The translations under genes were made by a program, and so were the position numbers. Of a DNA stretch of 64,000 nt, positions 52,426 to 61,792 are shown one piece after another. Below the pieces are notes generated by a model, which searched no databases, was not told where the DNA came from, and was given only the letters and a program-made list of their open reading frames with translations. The DNA comes from CBDCUQ01 sp965222835. Lineage in GTDB: Bacteria > Pseudomonadota > Alphaproteobacteria > Rhizobiales > Hyphomicrobiaceae. Location of the stretch: positions 434,001 to 498,000 of the forward strand of contig CBDCUQ010000003.1 of NCBI GenBank assembly GCA_965222835.1, in the 5' to 3' direction. Numbering within the stretch: the first letter of the stretch is position 1; each line of letters opens with the position of its first letter.

Positions 52426-53535
52426 TCAATTGAGTGAACTCAGTTCGGCTATGAGCGCTGAAACCCGGTCGATATCAGTGTCGGTGACCATGTCGCCAGA
52501 CGGAAGCTGAAGAACTGTTTCGCACAATCGATCAGTGACCGGCAATTGCCAATCGCGCGTTGCATACGGATAGGCTTTATGCATACCAGGATGGAAGTAA
52601 CGCCGTGCCTTGATGCCATGTTCGTGTAATACTCCCATCAATTCTGATTGGCTCATCCCGTAATGTGGCTTATCGACTGTCACAACGACATACTGATAGT
52701 TCGAGGCTTCCGATTGGGCATGCTCTACAAAATCGATGCCTGGAATTCCATCCAAGCGCTTTTGATAGCGGATATACCGCTCTCGGTTTGCTGCGATGAC
52801 TTTGCCGAAATCACGCAGAGAGATGATGCCCATGGCGGCCTGCGCTTCCGACATCTTGGCATTGATACGCAGGGGGACGTCAACGAACGTTTGTTGCTCA
52901 TGAAAATTTCGCGCTGTGCGTATGGCGGCAGCGATTGCGTCGTCGTTCGTTGTAACGCAACCACCCTCGGTACAATTCAGGACTTTGGTCGCGTGGAATG
53001 AGAAAACTTCGAATTCTCCGAAGCCGCCGATGAGCCGGCCTTGATGTGTGCAACCGAAGGCATGGGCCGCATCGAAGCATAGCTTCAAACCGTTATCATC
53101 CGCAACCGCTTGAAGACCTTCGATATCGCAGCTGCGCCCCCAGAGATGTACGCCGCAAATTGCGGTAGCATCAGACGTCAAAGCGGCTTTGACCGATTCG
53201 GGTGTGATGTTGTGCGTATTGGGATCGACATCGCAGAAGACAGGTGTCAATCCCGCAAACGTTAGTGCCTCAATTGTTGCAGGAAAGGTATAAGCGGGCA
53301 CAACAACCTCCCCCGTTAGCCCGATCGACTTTGCACCGATCATGAGGGCGACCGTTGCATTGGTCGTGCAAATCGCGTGTCGGACGCCAAGATACTGCGC
53401 CAGACTGTCTTCAAACTCGGCTACCAATGGCCCATGGTTCGTGTAAAACTGACGATCGAAAATGCCGTTGAATGCCTCAATGACAGCATCGAGATCCGGC
53501 GTGTTAAGTTGGCCCACATATAGTTCACGTGTCAC
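52426..53535 (-). CDS. DegT/DnrJ/EryC1/StrS-family sugar aminotransferase (first copy)
   Basis: The 369-residue PLP enzyme has the family elements: CTTNATVALMIGAKSIG, PAYTFPATIEALTFAG, the FDAAHAFG motif and the PLP lysine in FSFHATKVLNCTEGG (about 184). Such enzymes transfer an amino group from glutamate to a keto-sugar nucleotide, giving amino sugars for surface glycans. The start is GTG, whose GTGA overlaps the stop of the next aminotransferase gene by four bases. It lies 25 bases before wbqC-like. Confidence 0.92.
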   Translation of the reverse strand: MTRELYVGQLNTPDLDAVIEAFNGIFDRQFYTNHGPLVAEFEDSLAQYLGVRHAICTTNATVALMIGAKSIGLTGEVVVPAYTFPATIEALTFAGLTPVFCDVDPNTHNITPESVKAALTSDATAICGVHLWGRSCDIEGLQAVADDNGLKLCFDAAHAFGCTHQGRLIGGFGEFEVFSFHATKVLNCTEGGCVTTNDDAIAAAIRTARNFHEQQTFVDVPLRINAKMSEAQAAMGIISLRDFGKVIAANRERYIRYQKRLDGIPGIDFVEHAQSEASNYQYVVVTVDKPHYGMSQSELMGVLHEHGIKARRYFHPGMHKAYPYATRDWQLPVTDRLCETVLQLPSGDMVTDTDIDRVSALIAELSSLN

Positions 53536-54752
53536 GAGGTTTTCCCACTAACTTGCTGAAAGCGTTTTGCAGCCGATTCACCATTCTCGACCAGCACCGC
53601 CAGCAACTGGACGATCTTTTGGATATCGTCATCGCCGAGAAAAGCACCGGTCGGCAGCTGTATAAACATATTGGCGAGAGCGTCGGTGTTCGGCAGTGGA
53701 TCGACCACCAAATCTGCTGGGCAGTTTTTTGAACGATGAAGGGGGGGCGAGAAATAGGGCCGCGCGAGAGCATTCTCAGCTTGAAGGACTTTCAGAATCG
53801 CATCTCGGCTAACGGGGCAATTTTCGCTGACCCGCATCAGAACCATTTCGTTGTTTGAAACCATGGCAGGGGCGGGCAATTCAACTGATAATCCAGCGAT
53901 TTCGGCGATACCGGCTTGATATTGGTCATAAACGTACTGGTTCCTCTGCAAGATTTCGTCCAAGTTCTCCAGACTTGTCAGCGCCATGGCAGCATGGATC
54001 TCATTCATCTTGCCATTTAAGCCAAGGTGTTGGACCTGGGGCTGAACAGCGTCGAAGCCGAAATTCCTGAAGCAACGCATTTCGTTCGCAAGACCATCGT
54101 CGTTCGTTGTCAGATACCCCCCCTCAAACCCGTTTACGAGTTTTGTAGCGTGAAGCGAAAACACTTCAGCAACGCCATTGCCTCCGAATGGATGATCTCT
54201 GTAGCGGCCTGCAATCGCGTAAACTGAGTCGTAGACGACTGGAGTGTCCGTCTGCCTACTTATCCTCTCCAGCGCCGACAATTCGGCTGGCGCATTGACA
54301 TGATTGACTGCGAGAATCGCCGCCGCCGGTCGCTTTTCTAGTGAGGCACTGACAGTTGCTCCTGAAAGTGTGTGCGTCTCCAGATCAACATCGCAGAAAC
54401 GGGGGCGGTAGCCGGCCCACTGGATAAAATGCGGCAATCCACGATACGTAAACGACGGCAAGAGGACTTCGTCGGCATGCGGCTTCGCACAATGCTTAAG
54501 CAGAGCGATCAACGCGAACGACGCATTTGCAAATGAGACAACATGGCGTACGCCATGCAGCTGTGCCAGGCGCGTTTCAAGCTGCAGCTGGAATGGCCCA
54601 CCATTCGAAAAGCGGCGCGCCTCGATGATCTGCTTGAGGCGCCCGAGAAATGCCTTGCGGTCGGGAGAATAGATTTGCCCCGTTGGCCGCGGGCGATCAA
54701 AAAGAACTGGCCCTCCAAAAAGCGCAAACTCGTCCAGATCACGCTTAATCAT
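53532..54752 (-). CDS. DegT-family sugar aminotransferase (second copy, divergent PLP pocket)
   Basis: The 406-residue protein is only distantly similar to the preceding copy. It shows VSFANASFALIALLKHC, PSFTYRGLPHFIQWAGY and the PLP Lys in SLHATKLVNGFEGG (about 204). The D-x-A-H-x-G motif is altered to DSVYAIAG; the Asp that contacts the PLP nitrogen is kept but His is Tyr. It may act on a different keto sugar, or be one step of a two-amino sugar pathway with the other copy. The gene starts at the stop of the sulfotransferase gene with a one-base overlap (TAATG). Confidence 0.88.
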   Translation of the reverse strand: MIKRDLDEFALFGGPVLFDRPRPTGQIYSPDRKAFLGRLKQIIEARRFSNGGPFQLQLETRLAQLHGVRHVVSFANASFALIALLKHCAKPHADEVLLPSFTYRGLPHFIQWAGYRPRFCDVDLETHTLSGATVSASLEKRPAAAILAVNHVNAPAELSALERISRQTDTPVVYDSVYAIAGRYRDHPFGGNGVAEVFSLHATKLVNGFEGGYLTTNDDGLANEMRCFRNFGFDAVQPQVQHLGLNGKMNEIHAAMALTSLENLDEILQRNQYVYDQYQAGIAEIAGLSVELPAPAMVSNNEMVLMRVSENCPVSRDAILKVLQAENALARPYFSPPLHRSKNCPADLVVDPLPNTDALANMFIQLPTGAFLGDDDIQKIVQLLAVLVENGESAAKRFQQVSGKTS

Positions 54753-55579
54753 TATCTCCCCTGGCCTGTCGACGTCCGAAGAAAACGTTGCAATTCCGTA
54801 CCGTCCAGTTCACTTATGATCGCCTCTTGAATCTTGGCCGGCAGTCGTTCTCTATATGTGTCGAGACTGTCGGGACTCTTAAACACCGAGCGAGGATTCG
54901 TGTCGTGTTGCGAACGGGAATCAACAAGAAATTGTTGCGTCTGCTCATGCACGTCTAATCCGATCCAGTCAAAAACCTCTTCAACAATCTCATTCAAATT
55001 GTCTAGCAGGGCTTCATAGGAGATGAGGCGAACGACTTCCGGATATTGGCGTGCCAGTTTTTGGTGCAAACTTGTCACATACTTCCAATCTTCAAAGCCC
55101 CAGTACTCTCCAGCGGCCGTTTTCCGGCAGGCCCCCGTCCGCCACTCATCTTGGAGATTACAACCTTCCGGAAACTCCATTGGATTGAAGAGCCAAGAAG
55201 AGATTGTGGAAATCGGATCACGAACGATGAATAGGAACTTCGCGTCAACGCCCATTGAAACGGCTTTCGCCACGATGTCATGAAAACGGTTGGATTTGAT
55301 AACGAGCACATCGGGCTCGCCGGACTTTATTGCAAAACGAGGTACGAGACCGTCTTTTCGCAAAAAATCCTGGTCCAGATACTGCCCTTTGGTACTGTAG
55401 ACCCGTGCAAATAAGTCGTGCCAGTCGTCCTTCGAACTTGTAGGACCGAGCGCGTTCTTGAATTCGTAAGAAAACAACGGGCAGAGTTTTAGGCACGTAT
55501 CGGGATGAGAGGCCAGGATCTGAGCTAACCAACTCGTGCCGGAGCGCGGCATTCCACCGATCCACAATACTTGACGCAT
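54752..55579 (-). CDS. Sulfotransferase (PAPS-dependent) no. 1
   Basis: The 275-residue protein has the 5'-phosphosulfate-binding loop IGGMPRSGTSWLAQIL (about 7-22) and a 3'-phosphate loop region FIVRDPISTISSWLF with the conserved Arg-Asp-Pro. A long helical remainder follows. This is the Sulfotransfer_1/3 layout. It is expected to move sulfate from PAPS to a sugar or lipid hydroxyl or amino group. In this neighbourhood a glycan target is likely. It lies 22 bases downstream of the methyltransferase gene on the same strand. Confidence 0.9.
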   Translation of the reverse strand: MRQVLWIGGMPRSGTSWLAQILASHPDTCLKLCPLFSYEFKNALGPTSSKDDWHDLFARVYSTKGQYLDQDFLRKDGLVPRFAIKSGEPDVLVIKSNRFHDIVAKAVSMGVDAKFLFIVRDPISTISSWLFNPMEFPEGCNLQDEWRTGACRKTAAGEYWGFEDWKYVTSLHQKLARQYPEVVRLISYEALLDNLNEIVEEVFDWIGLDVHEQTQQFLVDSRSQHDTNPRSVFKSPDSLDTYRERLPAKIQEAIISELDGTELQRFLRTSTGQGR

Positions 55580-55601
55580 CTAACCACCAGCCCCCACTCA
55601 A

Positions 55602-56294
55602 TCAAACTGGACGGAGGAGGGCATCAAAACGGTAGTGACGCGCATAAAATGGCTCCGGCATCTGATGGTACTCCGTTGACCATCCGGCACGAGCCGCCAT
55701 CTGAGAAAAGCCGTCTCGGGACCACCACGCGCCGATTGCTGAATCCGGCTTATCCTCGATACCTGGTTCGTATCGCTCGGGGCCAAAAAATGCATGGATG
55801 TGAGCCAGGTCTGCGACATTGCCGATCACTAGCCTTGAGACGTTGACACACCGCTCCCTGACGACAGCCAAGAGCTTCTCCGCATTCTCTCTGGAAAAGT
55901 AATTGATGGATCCGTATATTAAGGCCTTGGTGAATCGAGCGGGTTCAACCATCGAATGAAGCGCGCCTAGAGCCTCACCCGACATGTATTCAAACGATGG
56001 ACCCATCTCGAAATGCCGCCGGGCGACCGATACGAGAGTTTCGGAATAATCAATTCCCAGCCCACCGGCACATTGCCTAAAGAACCGCGCGCTGAGCGCC
56101 CCGTTACCGCAGCAGATGTCGAGAAGAATGTCGTCGGGTCTGAGATCGAGGTGCTCGGTCATTTTTGCGACGATCAAAGTGATCTGTTCTTCTGGTACGG
56201 GCTTGCCATCAACGGTCCGCCGAACCTGCCCCCAGAAATCTGTGTCGTCGCAGCCGCGCGCATGTTCCTCGTATAATGCTTCGGGTTGAGGCAT
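55602..56294 (-). CDS. SAM-dependent methyltransferase (class I)
   Basis: The product has about 230 residues from ATG 56294 (AAGGATG upstream). The SAM-binding motif I is LLDICCGNGALSARFF (about 63-78), followed by GLGIDYSETLVSVA and a motif IV-like GSINYFSRENAEKLLAVV. No substrate signature is visible. It heads the minus-strand glycan unit. It may methylate a sugar, or act in small-molecule chemistry. Longer starts up to 56390 exist but are less supported. Confidence 0.85.
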   Translation of the reverse strand: MPQPEALYEEHARGCDDTDFWGQVRRTVDGKPVPEEQITLIVAKMTEHLDLRPDDILLDICCGNGALSARFFRQCAGGLGIDYSETLVSVARRHFEMGPSFEYMSGEALGALHSMVEPARFTKALIYGSINYFSRENAEKLLAVVRERCVNVSRLVIGNVADLAHIHAFFGPERYEPGIEDKPDSAIGAWWSRDGFSQMAARAGWSTEYHQMPEPFYARHYRFDALLRPV

Positions 56295-56560
56295 GTCGAC
56301 ATCCTTATCAAACCCAGGCACCAGATAACACGGGTGCCTGACACCGTCCAGCAATGCACACAGGCAACACGAGACGCTTGCCAAAGTCACGCCTCACGCA
56401 GTCGAAAGGCACAGAAACTTTCGCCCGGAGCCTGAGAACGGCGCACCTTGCACGACCATGACGTTGGCCTTCACGCGTCTTCAGCACACTTGTCAACTTT
56501 CGCCAGCTACGGCAAAACTTGCGCTTGCTGCAATAAAGATCGGGGATCGCCAACAGACTC

Positions 56561-57550
56561 GTGACCAAATCGACGCTCTATATCCATATCGGCGCACCCA
56601 AGACCGGCTCGACTCTGATCCAGCGCCACCTGGAACAGCGACGCGATGAGTTGCGCACATTCGGGTTGCTTTATCCAGATGCCGGTTTGCGTGGGTTTGG
56701 GCACCACGATGTCGCGTTTCTGCTCGACGGCGGCTATCCGGACTGGGCTAAGCCGCAGGACGAGCCGTTGTCGACTATCTCTGAACGTATGAAGCGCGAA
56801 TGCGCGGCTTTCCAAGGCGACGTTCTGTTGAGCAGCGAGGATTTCTATCTGCTGCCGCAACCGGAAAAATTGCGCAAATGGATCGACGACTATCAATTAA
56901 ATGACAATCGGCGCATCAAGCTGATTGTTTATATCCGCCGGCAAGATGATTTGCTTGTGTCCTGGTACAACCAAATGATCAAGGCGCAGGGTTTTTCCGG
57001 CAGCTTCGAAGACTCGTTATCCCAAAGCTTGTGGCTCGGCGACTATGCCAGCGAATTGGATCGCTGGTCGTCGACGTTCGGTACCGAGGCACTTGATGTG
57101 CGGTGCTATGACGATGCCTCGCGTGCTCCCGGGGGCTTGTTGAAGGATTTCCTGTCGGACGTCTGCTCAGCTGCGGTTGACACGTTGGCTGATGCCAGTT
57201 CCGATCGGATCAACGTCAGTCTGAACCGCGACCTTTTGGAAATTCAAAAAGTGATCAATCGCCTGCCGATTACAATCTTGGAAAAGCGGAAGTTCCATCA
57301 GGAGTTGATGGCATTGACCGAACTTGAAATTGATTTGTTCAGCAAGGCGCCTGTCATCGACGGATCGCAGCGCCGCGCATTGATGGAAAAATTTGAACAG
57401 GGAAACTGCACCGTCGCTTCGTCCTACTTTGACAAAGAGCGGCTGTTTGACGAGACCCAAGAGACCATGGCAGCTGCAGTGGAATATCCAGGACTAGACG
57501 TGGAGAAGGTCATCGCAGCATTCGCCTGGCTTCTGCTGCACCGCAAGTAA
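56561..57550 (+). CDS. Sulfotransferase-like protein no. 2
   Basis: The 329-residue protein begins with the P-loop-like 5'-phosphosulfate motif LYIHIGAPKTGSTLIQRHLE (about 6-25), followed by LRTFGLLYPDAG. A second conserved element IKLIVYIRRQDDLLVSWYNQ (about 117-136) plays the 3'-phosphate role. The rest is helical. This layout is found in bacterial sulfotransferase-family proteins of glycan clusters. The start is GTG. It is divergent from the methyltransferase gene and is a separate transcript. Confidence 0.82.
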   Translation: MTKSTLYIHIGAPKTGSTLIQRHLEQRRDELRTFGLLYPDAGLRGFGHHDVAFLLDGGYPDWAKPQDEPLSTISERMKRECAAFQGDVLLSSEDFYLLPQPEKLRKWIDDYQLNDNRRIKLIVYIRRQDDLLVSWYNQMIKAQGFSGSFEDSLSQSLWLGDYASELDRWSSTFGTEALDVRCYDDASRAPGGLLKDFLSDVCSAAVDTLADASSDRINVSLNRDLLEIQKVINRLPITILEKRKFHQELMALTELEIDLFSKAPVIDGSQRRALMEKFEQGNCTVASSYFDKERLFDETQETMAAAVEYPGLDVEKVIAAFAWLLLHRK

Positions 57551-57863
57551 GAAGCATAGCGGTCAAATGACGCCCGACCGGCCAACTGCACGTGATCTAC
57601 GGGCGGGTCATGTTGCCAATGAAGAGTCGTTCTTGGTGGGCATCAACACAACATTCCAAGCCGTGACGATGCGCGTAAGCCTTTTCGCGATCGGAACATG
57701 ACGGGCATCGGTTTTTGGGTCGCCGTGCAGCAATAATCGGGAACACCATACTTCGGCTTGGAATAATGCGGACGCTCCGTAAGACCTCAATGCTAACGCG
57801 GCGGACCACGCGGTTACTGATACGGGGTCAAACCGCCACTAGGCCTTCTTGTCCGGCTTGCAT
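57551..57863. other. 313-base interval, no supported gene
   Basis: Short frames of 60-70 codons on both strands (for example minus 57809-57597) have no recognisable protein. Nothing further is seen; the interval may be decayed coding sequence. Confidence 0.4.
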
Positions 57864-58532
57864 TCAGGCGAAATCCTTCTTTCTTGGTTGGCCTGATTTA
57901 TGGATGTGAACATCCGATACGAAATCTAACTTTAGACCCCACGCTTCGTTTAGTTTTTCGAACTTCGCCGCATCGTACAAATCTGCCCTAAAAAAACGAT
58001 TGCGTGGTTTGTCCTCAAAAAATGCCCGCACTTGAAGCGCATGATTTTTGAAAGCGCGTTCATAAAACTCCTCTCCACCTTCAATTCTGAGGTTAGGCTC
58101 GATACCATCGTCTTTCTGGGCGTAATAGTCTTCCAGTCGGTCGTATACGATGCAATGGTACTTGGGGTTCCCTGGCGTGCGTCCCTTTGAATGTTTTTTC
58201 ATGGACGCCAGCCAGTCCTCAAATGGTCTGTCAAAATAGACGAACCTTGACTTGGGCAAGTACCAATACAGAAAGCGCACAAGTTCTACATGGTGCCATG
58301 GGCCATCTTCGAATACCTGATTCCTTCGAAAATCGGCGCTATCAAGGATAGCAAGATACTGACCCGCAAGGGAGCGCTTAGACCAATTATTTTTGTTTGA
58401 TGTACGCCAACTCGCTACCCTGTAGTTGTTGCGCCGAAAAAATTCGGAAAAGGATTTCGTGCCGGATCTTTGCAATGAGATGTAGAAGATCTTCTCAGCC
58501 TTTTTCCAATCGCCAAGAAAATTCCAATACAT
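57864..58532 (-). CDS. Sulfotransferase-like protein no. 3 (Sulfotransfer_4-like)
   Basis: The product has about 222 residues from ATG 58532 (GGAG upstream). The P-loop-like motif is IFYISLQRSGTKSFSEFFRR (about 14-33), and the 3'-phosphate part is SRFVYFDRPFEDWLASMKKH (about 93-112). Aromatic- and Lys-rich regions follow (YYAQKDDGIE, KPRNRFFRADLYD), and the C-terminus is basic. The codon use and base content are more AT-rich than the core genes, a sign of acquisition. The acceptor is unknown. Confidence 0.78.
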   Translation of the reverse strand: MYWNFLGDWKKAEKIFYISLQRSGTKSFSEFFRRNNYRVASWRTSNKNNWSKRSLAGQYLAILDSADFRRNQVFEDGPWHHVELVRFLYWYLPKSRFVYFDRPFEDWLASMKKHSKGRTPGNPKYHCIVYDRLEDYYAQKDDGIEPNLRIEGGEEFYERAFKNHALQVRAFFEDKPRNRFFRADLYDAAKFEKLNEAWGLKLDFVSDVHIHKSGQPRKKDFA

Positions 58533-59041
58533 TGTTTGTCGCTCCGTCGATTGGGTCTTGGCCAGCAGAGTCAAGCACGGCTTAGCAGATGAGAACGTCT
58601 ATGCTCGAAAGTTTCGAGCGCGTCAAACACTGAGCCCCTGAGTGATCCGACGTTTCGCACCTAAGTCAACGTACCCCTGAGATTGGTCTGGGACGCCCCC
58701 GAGAAACCGCCTTACACTCAAAGTCACGCCAGCGTCGCGGGGCCCGGCTCTCGCCAGCCCAGCACCGGAAGAGCTGCGCGACCCGCATCCGGACCTTGCC
58801 GCTCCGAACTATCAGGGAAAGAAATAAGAACCTAGCACTCACCCTATAGATGGATGAGAAAAGCGTCTCAGGTCCGCCGGGCCGTTTGACAACAGGGCCG
58901 GTGCCGTCTCAGCCAAAGCCAGAACCAAGAATGATCCTGGAAACTACCTCGTTGGAGTAGATGTAGCGTGCGGCCTAGTCACCAGACGGAGACAGCAATA
59001 GATTTTTTGAACGCACTTTAAGGTCATGTTGCATCATGAAA
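58533..59041. other. 509-base gap, no gene
   Basis: No open frame longer than about 50 codons of interest. The last 60 bases are AT-rich. It may be remnant or regulatory sequence of the glycan island. Confidence 0.4.
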
Positions 59042-60379
59042 TCACCTTATAAAAAATTCAATTTCAGGATTGTTCGCCTTCAAATATTTCGAATAACGTC
59101 GAAGCCATGGGTATTGCCGGGTATCTGAGTTCGTTCTCCAGATATTAATTGCCTGCCCTACATCAATTAGCGTCGCCCGCGGGAACTGTTCCCGCAGACA
59201 GCAAAGAAGCCAAAACGTCAATGATCCACCAGCTTGAGCAAGAACGACGGGCGGCTCATTATTGCTGGAAAGAGCTTCCAGCTTGGCTCGCGCATCCTCT
59301 AGTATTTTGTGCCTTATAAGGTGGGAATTGCTTCTCGGAATCGTAAGGTGATGGAAATTCTCTAACTTCCAATCCTCGCCAAGTCCGTCGAATACATCGG
59401 ATAAAATAAGAAGCGTAGGACGCCTCCTGATCGCCTTCGGGAGATGCCGAAAGTCGCCGGCTATTGCCAGCCGTTTCATGAGTGTGCCGTCCCAGAAACG
59501 GAAGCCGTCCGGGAAGATCGAGCGTAGGATTTCCGCCCGCGGATCATTCCATTCAAATACTTCCCTCACTTCTTTGGCGGCGCCATCTCTTGTAGGCGCG
59601 CCCGTAAAGGCCAGTCCTATGTGTAAATCATTCCGTCCCTTTACGCGCTCCAGCGCCTCAAAAACATCATCAAAAAAGCCTTCGCTGAGAAATATGCCTT
59701 TTTTCTCTGCGGGTGCGAACGCAGACAATATTCTTCCTGCAAATACTTCCAATTGCTTTCTCGAGAAACATTGTGTTTCCCCTAATTCTCCCAGTTTGTT
59801 TGCCAGCAATCTCATCCACACTAATCTGTCCCAGAAGCCATGCGGTATTTTCACATAACATAATGGTAAAGCGCGCTCAATTGCATCCATAAAATCTCGA
59901 CCAGATGGTGCCTCCATCCAGAACTTTGCAGCATCTGGCGCTCCATCGAGCGGTTCACTAAATCCGTTTTTGATCGCTTCGGGATCGGCCGTTGTTTTCT
60001 CGGCGCTAAGCCCTCTCTTTTTTCTTAGCTTGAGATAGCCCTCGGCTTTGGTGCTCGCATGATCGAGAACAGTTCTTGGAAGGTCTTTTAAGACGCTGTC
60101 CAGACTGTATGGGCCTGTATCCATTGTGATTAAGGAATGAACCAGTGCGTGCTCTGGTGGTACTCCGCAGTGTCGAAATGCGTAAACCAAAGGATCGAAA
60201 TCTTCTCGTGGCTTAAAGCCCAAAGCTGCGCCATGTCGGACATAATGCAACTCAACAGGCACTGACGCCTTCGAGCATTCATATGTATTGTCATAAGAAT
60301 CCCGATCGAGTGCCTTGAAGGATTTCGGGGGGGCAGAAGATTTGATTTTATTTAATAGTGCCATCCTTCTCGTTTCCAT
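59042..60379 (-). CDS. Glycosyltransferase-associated protein with HY..G...G..P..FDP motif and GT-D-like C-terminus
   Basis: The product has about 445 residues from ATG 60379 (the starts at 60364 or 60442 are also possible). The N-terminal part has LHYVRHGAALGFKPREDFDP, the motif that in many bacterial glycosyltransferases precedes or separates catalytic domains. The C-terminal part runs LILSDVFDGLGEDWKLENFH, IPRSNSHLIRHKILEDAR, PPVVLAQAGGSLTFWLL and LIDVGQAINIW. The last pair resembles the GT-D fold end (IDVG). It is therefore a likely glycan-assembly protein. No DxD motif is evident. It is AT-rich and probably monocistronic. Confidence 0.6.
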   Translation of the reverse strand: METRRMALLNKIKSSAPPKSFKALDRDSYDNTYECSKASVPVELHYVRHGAALGFKPREDFDPLVYAFRHCGVPPEHALVHSLITMDTGPYSLDSVLKDLPRTVLDHASTKAEGYLKLRKKRGLSAEKTTADPEAIKNGFSEPLDGAPDAAKFWMEAPSGRDFMDAIERALPLCYVKIPHGFWDRLVWMRLLANKLGELGETQCFSRKQLEVFAGRILSAFAPAEKKGIFLSEGFFDDVFEALERVKGRNDLHIGLAFTGAPTRDGAAKEVREVFEWNDPRAEILRSIFPDGFRFWDGTLMKRLAIAGDFRHLPKAIRRRPTLLILSDVFDGLGEDWKLENFHHLTIPRSNSHLIRHKILEDARAKLEALSSNNEPPVVLAQAGGSLTFWLLCCLREQFPRATLIDVGQAINIWRTNSDTRQYPWLRRYSKYLKANNPEIEFFIR

Positions 60380-60878
60380 CTTCAAGTCGCAGTGTGCGGC
60401 AGTGACTGTCTTGGAGGGGCTGTGGGCGTCAGGCTCGGGCATCAACCGATAACTCGCCGGACCTGCTCCCGTCGACTGTCGCCAGCCATAATTCTGGGGA
60501 GAAATGAGCATGACACGCAGCTTCTTCGGGCGTTCCTACTTTTGACAAGTGGTCCAAGACAACGATTCCGAGCAATGTGTACCGAAGGTGTCACATTGAC
60601 CAACTTGCTCGTCCGGAGTTGCAGGCGCGGCTACGGACCGCAGGCGAGATCGCCACTTGGTTTCTTTGCGCATCACGGTCAACACTTCCCGCAAATCCGG
60701 TCTCAGAGTTCAGCCAGGACCGAACTCCGCGAATACCACCGAGCGTGAGAATAGAGGGCGGGTAATAGATGTGCGGCAGGATCTGCTTCGATGCCGCCTG
60801 CGTCATGGGAAAAAAAGGCGGGCACCGCTTCCGGCCACCAGAATGATACCCTTTATGCCGCCCCCTTCCCCGAAACTG
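60380..60878. other. 499-base gap, no gene
   Basis: Several short frames on both strands (60-70 codons, for example minus 60806-60591) but none convincing. A TTGACA-like hexamer occurs near 60541-60546 without a good -10 partner. Confidence 0.4.
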
Positions 60879-61775
60879 TTAGGGGCTCGCTGTCCCGGCG
60901 CCTGTCAGTCGCACCATGCAGGCCGAAACGCCCTGGTGCCAGTGCGGCAACTGCACGCCGAATACGCGCCGCAGCTTGTCGCCCGCAAGGCGTGAATTGG
61001 CAGGCCGACGCGCTGGCGTCGGATAGGCGGATGTCGAAATCGGATTGACTTTTGCTGAGGGGGCACCCGCAGCTGCAGAAAGCCGGAACACCTCGCGCGC
61101 CAAGCCGTACCACGTCGTCTCACCCGCGCCGGTGGCATTATAGATTCCCCAGTCGCCGTCATCGCGGCGTCCCTTTGATTGTTTTGCCACATCAAGGATT
61201 GCCTCTGCCAGGTGAGGTGCGTAGGTCGGAGAACCGATTTGATCGTTCACCACACCCAGCTCATCGCGTGTTTCTGCGAGCCGCAGCATCGTCTTGACGA
61301 AGTTGCTGCCGAACGGGCTGTATACCCAGGCTGTCCGAAGGATTAGATGTCGTGTATTGGCGGCGGCCACTGCTTCCTCTCCCGCAAACTTCGTGCGCCC
61401 GTAGACGCTGACCGGACCCGTCGCGTCGGTCTCGACATAGGGCACGGGCTTGCCGCCGTCGAACACATAATCTGTCGAGATATGAATAACCGGCACGCCT
61501 ACTTCGTTCGCAGCGTGTGCGACGTTACCCGCCCCAACGGCATTGACGAGATGCGCCAGCTCGGGCTCGCTCTCCGCCTTGTCGACGGCCGTATACGCGG
61601 CCGCATTGACGATCACGTCTGGCGCATGCCCGCGCACGGCACACGCGATGGTTTCCGGCCGCGTGATGTCTAGTGCTGGCGGCTCCAGGGCCAGGACCGC
61701 GCACCCCCGGCCGTTCCCGGCCTCGAACAAAGACTTGGCAACCTGCCCCTCGGCACCCGCTACAAGAACCCTCAC
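60879..61775 (-). CDS. rfbD: dTDP-4-dehydrorhamnose reductase
   Basis: RfbD (RmlD) makes dTDP-L-rhamnose, the last step of the pathway. The product has about 298 residues from GTG 61775. The dinucleotide-binding start is VRVLVAGAEGQVAKSL (family GxxGQ), followed by NAAAYTAVDKAE, STDYVFDGGKPVPYVETD and YGRTKFAGEEAV (catalytic Tyr-x3-Lys). LRTAWVYSPFGSNFVKTML is characteristic. A GGAAGG site seven bases before the GTG supports this start; a GTG overlapping the rfbB stop (GTGA at 61793-61796) would add seven residues. It is coupled to rfbB. The rfbA and rfbC genes are not in the window. Confidence 0.94.
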   Translation of the reverse strand: MRVLVAGAEGQVAKSLFEAGNGRGCAVLALEPPALDITRPETIACAVRGHAPDVIVNAAAYTAVDKAESEPELAHLVNAVGAGNVAHAANEVGVPVIHISTDYVFDGGKPVPYVETDATGPVSVYGRTKFAGEEAVAAANTRHLILRTAWVYSPFGSNFVKTMLRLAETRDELGVVNDQIGSPTYAPHLAEAILDVAKQSKGRRDDGDWGIYNATGAGETTWYGLAREVFRLSAAAGAPSAKVNPISTSAYPTPARRPANSRLAGDKLRRVFGVQLPHWHQGVSACMVRLTGAGTASP

Positions 61776-61792
61776 CTTGCTACCTTCCGCGC

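Noticed and set aside
60591..60806. 71-codon minus-strand frame between the GT-D-like gene and rfbD
   Set aside because: No ribosome site, no motif and no conservation evidence available.
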